A stretch of DNA of 64,000 nt, from NCBI RefSeq assembly GCF_002019695.1, contig NZ_KV917376.1, positions 937,507-1,001,506 on the forward strand, in the 5' to 3' direction. Origin of the DNA: Evansella clarkii (GTDB lineage: Bacteria > Bacillota > Bacilli > Bacillales > Salisediminibacteriaceae). How positions within the stretch are numbered: the stretch's first letter is position 1; each line of letters starts with the position of its first letter. Both the position numbers and the translations under genes were made by a program. The notes below the pieces were generated by a model. It did no database searches. It saw only the letters and a program-made list of their open reading frames with translations, and was not told where the DNA came from. Below are positions 57,333 through 64,000 of the stretch, in pieces.

Positions 57333-59780
57333 TTATTTTTTAGTGGATTCCGCTGTAGAAACCACGTACTCTCCATCTTTTACATCCATTTTCACTGACT
57401 GGCCTTTTGAAATATTTCCTCTCAGCAGCTCTTCTGAAAGACGATCTTCCACTTCTTTCTGAAGCGCCCGGCGAAGCGGCCTTGCACCATACTCTGCATC
57501 AAATCCTTCATCTGCAATTTTCATTTTTGCTGCATCTGTCAGCTCAAAGTCAATTTCCTGCTCAGCAAGACGTTTTTTCAGCTGATCTGACATTAGAGAA
57601 ACGATCTGTTTAATATGATCTTTTTCTAACGGATGGAATACGATCGTCTCGTCTATACGGTTCAGGAACTCAGGACGGAAGGCTTTCTTAAGCTCAGCCA
57701 TCACTTTGTTTTTCATATCCTTATAATCCTGTCCGTCACGCATAGCTGTAAAACCAAGGCTCTTTTGCTGTCTCAGCGTGCTGGCGCCCACATTGGATGT
57801 CATAATGATAGCAGTGTTTCTGAAATCTACGCGGCGCCCTTTAGAGTCGGTAAGAAAACCATCTTCAAGCACCTGCAAAAGAATATTAAATACTTCCGGG
57901 TGAGCTTTCTCTATTTCATCAAGAAGAATAACTGAATATGGCTTACGACGAACTTTCTCGGTTAATTGCCCGCCCTCTTCGTGACCTACATATCCAGGAG
58001 GAGAACCTACAAGACGTGAAGTATTATGTTTCTCCATATACTCGGACATATCAATCCGGATGATTGCATCTTCGTCTCCAAATAAAGATTCTGCCACTGC
58101 CCGTGCAAGCTCTGTTTTACCTACCCCGGTAGGTCCAAGGAAGATAAATGAGCCAATTGGACGCTTCGGATCTTTTAATCCGGCGCGTGCCCGGCGTATC
58201 GCTTTCGACACTGCCTTAACTGCTTCATCCTGCCCGATTACCCGATCGTGGAGGATATCTTCCATACGAAGGAGACGGTCGGTTTCTTCCTCTGCCAGCT
58301 TGCTGACAGGAATCCCGGTCCAGCTCGCAACCACGAGAGCAATATCCTCAGTCGTTACCTCTGAATTTTCCTGGCCCTGCTTCTCTTTCCATTCTTTTTT
58401 CAGGGTCTCCAGTTCTTCACGAATCTTTTGTTCACTGTCTCTTAAGGAAGCCGCTTTTTCAAACTCCTGGCTTTGCACAGCGGCATCTTTTTCTTTTCTC
58501 GTTTCCTCCAGTTTTTGCTCCATTTCTTTGAGATTTGGCGGAGCTGTATAGCTGCGGAGACGCACTTTAGATGCGGCCTCGTCAATGAGGTCGATTGCCT
58601 TGTCTGGCAGGAACCGGTCAGAAATATACCGGTCAGAAAGCTTTACTGCAGCTTCAATTGCCTCGTCAGTAATTTCTACCCGGTGGTGCGCTTCATACCG
58701 GTCACGCAGTCCTTTTAAAATTAAAACAGATTCCTCTGAAGTAGGTTCATCCACCTGAATTGGCTGGAACCTTCTTTCAAGGGCAGCGTCTTTTTCGATA
58801 TACTTTCTGTACTCATCAAGTGTAGTAGCCCCGATACACTGGAGCTCGCCTCGTGCCAGTGAAGGCTTAAGAATATTGGAAGCATCAATAGCTCCTTCTG
58901 CTCCTCCGGCTCCGATTAAGGTGTGAAGCTCATCAATAAAGAGAATAACGTTCCCTGCCTGACGAATCTCCTCCATCACTTTCTTTAAACGGTCCTCGAA
59001 TTCACCACGGTATTTCGTACCTGCAACTACCGTTCCCATATCAAGGGTCATTACACGTTTATTTCGAAGGGTTTCAGGCACTTCGTTGTTGATAATCTGC
59101 TGTGCAAGACCTTCAGCAATAGCAGTTTTACCTACCCCAGGCTCCCCAATAAGGACCGGGTTGTTTTTTGTTCTTCTGCTTAAAACCTGAATTACCCGTT
59201 CAATTTCTTTTGAACGCCCGATAACCGGATCTATCTGATCTTCCTTAGCAATTGCCGTAAGGTCTCTCGCAAGGCTGTCGAGTGTAGGCGTATTCACATT
59301 GCTTCCTGCCCCTCCTCCAGCCTGCTGCTGATTGTTGGATGCCTCGTTGCTTCCAAGGAGCTGTAACACTTGCTGCCTTGCTTTATTCAGGCTTACACCA
59401 AGATTGTTTAAAACTCTCGCTGCAACTCCTTCTCCTTCACGGATCAGCCCTAAAAGTATATGTTCTGTTCCAACATAAGAATGACCCAGCTTTCTGGCTT
59501 CATCCATGGAAAGCTCAATTACTTTCTTCGCTCTGGGAGTATAATGTATTTGCTTCGTCTTTTCTTCCCCGCGCCCAATTAGGTTCTCTACTTCTGACTG
59601 AATTTTATCAGGGCTCAATCCCAGGGCAACAAGAGCTTTAGCCGCGATGCCTTCCCCCTCGCGTACAAGACCGAGAAGGATATGCTCAGTTCCAATATTA
59701 TTATGTCCTAATCGCATTGCTTCTTCCTGTGCTAACGCCAGTACCTTTTGTGCTCGTTCTGTAAATCGGCCAAACATCAC
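57333..59780 (-). CDS. clpC: ATP-dependent Clp protease ATP-binding subunit ClpC
   Basis: The 815-residue Hsp100 protein has two Clp-N repeats, Walker A motifs GEPGVGKT and GPTGVGKT, and a UVR-containing middle domain ([14 protein letters not shown]). With ClpP it degrades proteins tagged by McsB. I start at the GTG at 59780, which gives the family start [11 protein letters not shown]. Confidence 0.97.
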   Translation of the reverse strand: MMFGRFTERAQKVLALAQEEAMRLGHNNIGTEHILLGLVREGEGIAAKALVALGLSPDKIQSEVENLIGRGEEKTKQIHYTPRAKKVIELSMDEARKLGHSYVGTEHILLGLIREGEGVAARVLNNLGVSLNKARQQVLQLLGSNEASNNQQQAGGGAGSNVNTPTLDSLARDLTAIAKEDQIDPVIGRSKEIERVIQVLSRRTKNNPVLIGEPGVGKTAIAEGLAQQIINNEVPETLRNKRVMTLDMGTVVAGTKYRGEFEDRLKKVMEEIRQAGNVILFIDELHTLIGAGGAEGAIDASNILKPSLARGELQCIGATTLDEYRKYIEKDAALERRFQPIQVDEPTSEESVLILKGLRDRYEAHHRVEITDEAIEAAVKLSDRYISDRFLPDKAIDLIDEAASKVRLRSYTAPPNLKEMEQKLEETRKEKDAAVQSQEFEKAASLRDSEQKIREELETLKKEWKEKQGQENSEVTTEDIALVVASWTGIPVSKLAEEETDRLLRMEDILHDRVIGQDEAVKAVSKAIRRARAGLKDPKRPIGSFIFLGPTGVGKTELARAVAESLFGDEDAIIRIDMSEYMEKHNTSRLVGSPPGYVGHEEGGQLTEKVRRKPYSVILLDEIEKAHPEVFNILLQVLEDGFLTDSKGRRVDFRNTAIIMTSNVGASTLRQQKSLGFTAMRDGQDYKDMKNKVMAELKKAFRPEFLNRIDETIVFHPLEKDHIKQIVSLMSDQLKKRLAEQEIDFELTDAAKMKIADEGFDAEYGARPLRRALQKEVEDRLSEELLRGNISKGQSVKMDVKDGEYVVSTAESTKK

Positions 59781-59804
59781 GGGCACCCACCTCCATTAGT
59801 AGAT

Positions 59805-60875
59805 TTATTTGTCCTTTTCCAGCTTCAGTCTTTCCCTGATCAAGGCAGCTCTGCGCTGGTCTCTCTGTTCAGGAGAGAGAATCTCCCCTGCATACTGCTG
59901 CAAAAAACCAGGCTGAGTGAGTATCATCAGCTCATTAAGAATATTCCCGCTCACATTGTCTATCAGACCTAAATCTATACCAAGTCTTACATCAGACAGA
60001 CGCTGGGTAGCCTCTTTAGACTCCATGTTCCTGCTGTAAGAAAGTATCCCGTATGAACGGTACACCCGGTCTTCAATCTGAAGTTTTGATTCCTGTAGCA
60101 GGCTTTCCCGTGCTGCTCTCTCCTGTTGTATAAGCTGGATCACTACACTCCTTAAATCTTCTACAATATCATCTTCTGATTTGCCAAGTGTAATCTGATT
60201 GGAAATTTGAAAGAGATTCCCTAAAGCTTCGCTGCCTTCCCCGTAAATTCCTCTAACAACCAGCCCAAGCTGGTTTATCGCCGGAAGTATGCGGTTCATT
60301 TGGCGGGTTATTACTAATGCCGGTAAATGCATCATTACAGAAGCCCTGAGCCCTGTCCCTACATTCGTAGGGCAGCTCGTTAAGTAGCCTCTTTTCTCAT
60401 CAAAAGCAAAGTCTGCTTTTTCTTCCATCCAGTCATCGATCTCATTGGCATATTTTAAGCTTTGGTCAAGCTGAAATCCCGATAATAAAACCTGAATCCG
60501 GATATGGTCTTCTTCATTTATCATTATGCTTAATGATTCGTCCTCGCTAAGAAGTGCTGCTCCAGCCTTAGATTCATCGGAAAGATTAGGGCTGATTAAA
60601 TGCTTTTCTACGAGCACTCTTTTCTCATTCTGTTTCATATCTTCCATCTTCAGTAATTCCAGATTTCCGAATTTACGGTGTGTCCGGTTAGCAAATTTCT
60701 CTTCAGCAAGCTTAATCACTGCCTCCAGATTTTCTTTCGAGGCAGCCAGCGGGAAGGGAGTATTATTGAGATTCCTTGCCAGACGTACTCTGCTGCTTAA
60801 GACAATATCTGCATCCGGTCCTTCATTTTTCATCCATGGACTGATTGCTTCACTTATAAAATTTTGAAGAGACAC
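59805..60875 (-). CDS. mcsB: Protein-arginine kinase McsB
   Basis: The 356-residue enzyme is a bacterial guanidino-kinase family member ([41 protein letters not shown]). It phosphorylates arginines, marking proteins for ClpCP and disabling CtsR. It lies between mcsA and clpC. Confidence 0.97.
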   Translation of the reverse strand: MSLQNFISEAISPWMKNEGPDADIVLSSRVRLARNLNNTPFPLAASKENLEAVIKLAEEKFANRTHRKFGNLELLKMEDMKQNEKRVLVEKHLISPNLSDESKAGAALLSEDESLSIMINEEDHIRIQVLLSGFQLDQSLKYANEIDDWMEEKADFAFDEKRGYLTSCPTNVGTGLRASVMMHLPALVITRQMNRILPAINQLGLVVRGIYGEGSEALGNLFQISNQITLGKSEDDIVEDLRSVVIQLIQQERAARESLLQESKLQIEDRVYRSYGILSYSRNMESKEATQRLSDVRLGIDLGLIDNVSGNILNELMILTQPGFLQQYAGEILSPEQRDQRRAALIRERLKLEKDK

Positions 60876-60877
60876 CT

Positions 60878-61408
60878 TTATCCCTCCTTTTTATCCTGCA
60901 AACTTTTCTCTAAAGAACGGATGTTATCTCTAAGCTCTGCTGCATGCTCAAATTCTTCATTTGTTACGGCTTCCTGGAGTTTCTGCTTTAATTGCTCAAT
61001 TTGTCTGTGCACCTGAAGGTCCTTACCTATTCTCTTAGGTATCTTCCCGCCATGGACGGCATTCCCGCTGTGGATTCTTTTAAAAATCGGATCCAGTTTA
61101 GGGTTAAAAGTCTCATAGCAGTCTGCACATCCAAATCTGCCTATCTCTGCAAACTGCTGATATGTCATCCCGCAGTTTTTGCATTTTAATTCCTGGGGCG
61201 GCTTCTTAACTTCTCCAGCCCCGGCTGAGAAATTAACGTCAAGCAGTCCCGAAAGCAGCTGGTGAATTGAGAAACTATTAGAACCAGGGATATATTCTCC
61301 TTTTTCCTTAGCACAAACATCACAAATATGAAATTCAGTTTTTTTACCGTTTATTATTTTTGTAAAATGCAATGTAGCCTGTCGCTGCTGGCACTCCTGA
61401 CAGAGCAT
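60878..61408 (-). CDS. mcsA: McsA, zinc-binding activator of McsB
   Basis: The 176-residue protein starts [15 protein letters not shown] with GGAGGG upstream; an earlier in-frame start would read through the ctsR end. It has several C-x2-C pairs (CQEC, CDVC, CKNC, CADC) and a C-terminal UVR motif. It stimulates McsB and responds to metal and thiol stress. Confidence 0.95.
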   Translation of the reverse strand: MLCQECQQRQATLHFTKIINGKKTEFHICDVCAKEKGEYIPGSNSFSIHQLLSGLLDVNFSAGAGEVKKPPQELKCKNCGMTYQQFAEIGRFGCADCYETFNPKLDPIFKRIHSGNAVHGGKIPKRIGKDLQVHRQIEQLKQKLQEAVTNEEFEHAAELRDNIRSLEKSLQDKKEG

Positions 61409-61421
61409 ATTTCTCCCTCCT

Positions 61422-61898
61422 TCAACTCTCATCCCAATCCTTGTATTTAAGTGAGGAAATCATTGCTTTAAGTATTCTTGCCCTTATTTCATCCCTGTAA
61501 GGTAAGCTCATATTTATAACCGCCCGGTCAACAATGGCAGTCATTATGTTTGCTTCCCGTTTGGTTATTGCTTCTTCCTCCAGCAGCCTGAGTATAATGT
61601 TCTCTGCCGCATTCTGGCTGACCTGGGTGTCAATTAATTTAACAAGCTGGTCAAAAAGCTCCATTTGGTCATTCGGCCTGACCTTGATAATTCTTATATA
61701 CCCTCCGCCGCCTCGTTTGCTCTCTACTATATACCCTTTTTCTTCGGTAAAACGAGTGCTGATAACATAATTTATCTGGGAAGGAACACATTCAAACTGT
61801 TCAGCAAGTTCACTTCGCTTTATTTCAATGATTTCTTTGTTGCTTTTTTCAATTACCATTTTTAAATACTGCTCAATAATATCAGATATATTTCGCAC
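61422..61898 (-). CDS. ctsR: Transcriptional repressor CtsR
   Basis: The 158-residue winged-HTH repressor has the conserved NISDIIEQYLKMV, CVPSQINYVISTRFT and the glycine-rich wing SKRGGGGYIRI. The start is GTG at 61898 with AGGAGGG six bases upstream. It represses its own operon and other clp genes, and is removed by heat or McsB. Confidence 0.96.
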   Translation of the reverse strand: MRNISDIIEQYLKMVIEKSNKEIIEIKRSELAEQFECVPSQINYVISTRFTEEKGYIVESKRGGGGYIRIIKVRPNDQMELFDQLVKLIDTQVSQNAAENIILRLLEEEAITKREANIMTAIVDRAVINMSLPYRDEIRARILKAMISSLKYKDWDES

Positions 61899-61960
61899 AC
61901 CAATCCCTCCTGCAGATGGCAAACAGGCTTATTCTTATGGATCGCTTTAGTCAGAAGTTT

Positions 61961-62019
61961 TTTGACTTTGACTATCTTTGACTTTATATATATTATAGCG
62001 AAAATTACTCCCTGTGCAA
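61961..62019 (-). promoter_or_regulatory. ctsR operon promoter with CtsR operator
   Basis: TTGCAC (62014-62019) and TATAAT (61992-61997) are 16 bases apart on the minus strand. Just downstream lies AGTCAAA-GAT-AGTCAAA (61967-61983), a perfect CtsR heptad pair with 3-base spacing, plus a third GTCAAAAA half-site. Confidence 0.93.
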
Positions 62020-62107
62020 ATAATTTACACTGACCAGCGAGAATGTTATTGCAACAGGATTTACCTTATTACCACTCACAGTATAGCCATCTTACAGGGG
62101 GTTAATT

Positions 62108-62821
62108 CTATTTGCCGTCCATTGTCATCTGTTTCACAAAATCATATTTATGAAGCCGGTCGGAAACTGTCGCTATATCCTTATGGTCTGTGTATTCCAC
62201 TAACAGACGATATTCAATCATCGGTTTTTCATTATACAACTGATGTTTTTCTGTCTGAATTCCTTTAATTTTTACATTAACCATCTCCAGCTCCCTGATT
62301 AAGTCATTCAGACGGCCGGTTTCCTCATCTACCGTGATGGATATAAAATGCTTCTTTTGTTTTGATAAAAAAGCAAAATTTACTTTTGCTAACACATGCA
62401 GACTCACCAGAACAAGAACGGTCGTAATAATTGCCGGAGTATACAAACCTGCCCCTACTGTTAATCCAATTCCTGCAACCACCCATATGGAAGCAGCTGT
62501 AGTAAGGCCCCTTACAGTGTAGCCTTGCACAAGTATGGTGCCGGCTCCCAGAAATCCTATTCCGCTTACAACATAAGCTGCTAAACGGGAAGGGTCAAAG
62601 TTCACCACTTCAGGATTCTCATTTATATAGTTTTGAAAACCGAAAAAAGCCAAAAGCATAATCAGACAGGAACCTGCACTTACTAAAAGGTGGGTTCTGA
62701 ATCCTGCTGGATGCTGGTGAAACTCCCTCTCTACTCCAATAAGTCCTCCGAGGAAAGCAGCAAGCACCAGCCTTGTTGCCATGATAAAAGTATCACTCTC
62801 TGTAATTAACTCCCACTCCAT
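62108..62821 (-). CDS. MgtC/SapB family membrane protein
   Basis: The 237-residue protein has four or five N-terminal membrane segments with the family signature GGLIGVEREFHQHPAGFRTHLLV and GFLGAGTI, then a C-terminal soluble ACT-like domain. In pathogens MgtC inhibits ATP synthase under low magnesium; here the role is unknown. GGGGTGA precedes the ATG. Confidence 0.9.
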   Translation of the reverse strand: MEWELITESDTFIMATRLVLAAFLGGLIGVEREFHQHPAGFRTHLLVSAGSCLIMLLAFFGFQNYINENPEVVNFDPSRLAAYVVSGIGFLGAGTILVQGYTVRGLTTAASIWVVAGIGLTVGAGLYTPAIITTVLVLVSLHVLAKVNFAFLSKQKKHFISITVDEETGRLNDLIRELEMVNVKIKGIQTEKHQLYNEKPMIEYRLLVEYTDHKDIATVSDRLHKYDFVKQMTMDGK

Positions 62822-62833
62822 CTAATTATCACC

Positions 62834-62883
62834 CCTCAGCTAGTCTCTGATACTTATATGTATATGCAGCCTGAGGAATCCTC
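62834..62883 (-). promoter_or_regulatory. Ribosome-site-sequestering hairpin upstream of the mgtC-family gene
   Basis: CCTCAG (complement at 62871-62876) can pair with CTGAGG (complement at 62834-62839), which carries the ribosome site. An overlapping GAGGATTCCTC palindrome (62873-62883) could compete for the same bases. This is a plausible translational switch, with no known riboswitch matched. Confidence 0.4.
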
Positions 62884-63130
62884 ACCTCTGTAATTCGATG
62901 TACGTATATATGCCCCTATGGATTCCCTGTTAGCAGTAAATTAAAACCTGGGCTGTCTTCAGGAGTTATGTAAAAGACAATCTGCTTATCAGATAAGATA
63001 TTATTTTTTAGTATCTCTCTATTTTAGCAAAGTGTTCAATTTTTAATCTCCCTCTTTTCCACATAATTTAATCTTCCTGGTTGGCGTGGTGGAAGCCTTA
63101 TTATTTACCTTATGCTCCTTCCCGCAATTT

Positions 63131-63465
63131 GGCACCGACGGACCGGAGCACATGGACCGGGATCAGCGGTGCCACCTTGAATTGGTAACTTTTTCTTCCG
63201 TTTCCTCACTCATACTCCTTCTCTTAACCTGGCACCGGCGGACCGGGTTCAGCGGTGCCAACTTGAATTGGTCGCTTTTTCTTCCGTTTCCTCACTCATA
63301 CTCCTTCTCTTAACCTGGCACCGGCGGACCGGGTTCACTCGAACCGGGTTCATCAGTGCCACCTTGAGTTGATCCCTTTTTCTCCCGTATTCTCACTCAT
63401 ACTCCTTCCCACAACCTGGCACCGGCGGACCGGGTTCACTCGAACCGGGTTCATCGGTGCCACCT
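63131..63465. repeat. Four copies of a 86-101 bp repeat, each with a GGCACCG/CGGTGCC palindrome
   Basis: Units begin at 63131, 63231, 63317 and 63418. Each has GGCACCGRCGGACCGG, a short centre, a [CA]GGTGCC closing arm (CAGTGCC in the third unit), then CTTGARTTG and a pyrimidine-rich tract with CTCACTCATACTCCTTC. The last two units carry an inner duplication of ACCGGGTTCA. Each unit could fold as a hairpin. The spacer 62884-63130 before it holds no gene. Confidence 0.85.
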
Positions 63466-63597
63466 TGAGTTGGAACCTCTTTTTCCTCCCGGTTTAGCCT
63501 CACAATACAGCACGCCGTTTAATTTTATCTTTAGCATTTTACTAATGTAAAAATTGCTCCGACTATATAAATAACCCTTTTATCTGCCTCTGGACTT

Positions 63598-63692
63598 TTC
63601 GCGCCTAACAGAGGATTTATCACGCGTAACTTATACTTTATCGCGCCGAATTATCACATATACGCGCCAAAGTCTCTTCTTATTGCGCCAAC
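63598..63692. repeat. Degenerate ~21-bp CGCGCC repeat array
   Basis: CGCGCC or a close variant recurs at 63600, 63623 (CGCGTA), 63642, 63663 and 63684, each followed by a short A-rich stretch and separated by AT-rich bases. The spacing is 19-23 bases, close to two helical turns. Confidence 0.55.
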
Positions 63693-63731
63693 TTCATAAA
63701 TCTGTTGCTTACGCAGTGTAAAAGAACACAA

Positions 63732-63763
63732 AAAAGACACCCTCAAAAGAGAATGTCTTTTTA
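63732..63763 (-). terminator. Terminator after the 5S-like unit
   Basis: AAAGACA..CTC pairs with GAG..TGTCTTT through two G-U pairs and is followed by a T run on the minus strand. It starts a few bases past the 5S 3' end, as in rRNA operons. Confidence 0.8.
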
Positions 63764-63766
63764 TCT

Positions 63767-63878
63767 GCCCAGCGGCGTCCTACTCTCACAGGGGCGAGCC
63801 CCAACTACCATCGGCTTACTCGATTCCCGATGAACGGCGAATCTCTTCGTCAGCTGCACTCCTTCGATTCTCATGGGC
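63767..63878 (-). rRNA. 5S rRNA-like unit: conserved 3' half, divergent 5' half, probably degenerate
   Basis: The 49 bases 63767-63815 match the 3' end of Bacillus 5S rRNA: GCCGATGGTAGT, a GGGGC-TCG-GCCCC helix, TGTGAGAGTAGGACGCCGC and the final TGGGC. Upstream the usual 5' half, with its conserved CACACCCGTTCCCAT and GAACACGGAAGTTAAGC, is absent. A GCCCA at 63874-63878 could still pair with the 3' end, giving a unit of 112 bases, near the normal length. It may be a decayed or recombined copy at the end of an rRNA operon; a true 5S gene could lie past the window edge. The purine-rich stretch 63879-64000 shows no gene. Confidence 0.55.
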
Positions 63879-64000
63879 AGAGCCCACTCCGAGTCTCTTT
63901 CGCTTGCTTCCTCGACCTTCTTGTTCCTCTGGCCTCTCGTACTTCCTTAACTAATTATAGATAAAACCACATCCACCTTATGGGGGAAGAACACAAAAAA

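Noticed and set aside
62822..62960. M-box magnesium riboswitch upstream of the mgtC-family gene
   Set aside because: Only a short GGTGAGG-like piece fits; the rest of the conserved core is not present.
63700..64000. tRNA genes near the 5S-like unit
   Set aside because: No cloverleaf with a TTCRA loop and CCA end was found on either strand.

Overview
The window comes from a low-GC Gram-positive bacterium, almost certainly family Bacillaceae. The ribosomal superoperon and the ctsR-to-sigH cluster follow the Bacillus order gene for gene, and translation uses strong GGAGG sites with many GTG or TTG starts. The window does not fix a genus.

Layout from the right edge, reading the minus strand in the direction of transcription: a 5S rRNA-like unit with its terminator (63.7-63.9 kb), a repeat-rich spacer (62.8-63.7 kb), and an mgtC-family gene. 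Next comes the CtsR-controlled operon ctsR-mcsA-mcsB-clpC with radA and disA, then the PIN/TRAM gene yacL, ispD-ispF, gltX, a cysteine T-box with cysE-cysS-mrnC-rlmB-rae1, sigH, rpmG-secE-nusG, rplK-rplA, rplJ-rplL, an rsmC-like gene, rpoB-rpoC, an L7Ae-like gene and the str operon rpsL-rpsG-fusA-tuf. The S10-spc-alpha run follows, from rpsJ to rplQ with secY, adk, map, infA and rpoA, then the ECF transporter genes, truA and rplM-rpsI. All of this is conserved housekeeping: translation, transcription, secretion, proteostasis, cofactor and cysteine supply, and c-di-AMP synthesis.

Left of rpsI (about 1-8.25 kb) the window changes into an AT-rich accessory island that runs off the left edge. Next to rpsI lies a recombination and control module: a tyrosine integrase (+), an Xre repressor (+) and a divergent excisionase-like gene (-), with paired palindromes between the last two. 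Then come an 800-bp gene-free region full of TGTTCC repeats, a PDDEXK nuclease gene, and a minus-strand operon that reads as a type II CBASS anti-phage system. Its order is CD-NTase, Cap2 (E2-E1 fusion), Cap3 (JAMM peptidase), and the first 96 codons of an HNH protein, probably the Cap5-type effector nuclease. By the known logic of such systems the CD-NTase makes a cyclic oligonucleotide on infection, Cap2 and Cap3 attach and remove the CD-NTase C-terminus, and the effector destroys DNA.

The main points for a second look are the CBASS island beside rpsI, its repeat-rich non-coding region, the unusual 5S-like unit and the nested repeats at the right end.
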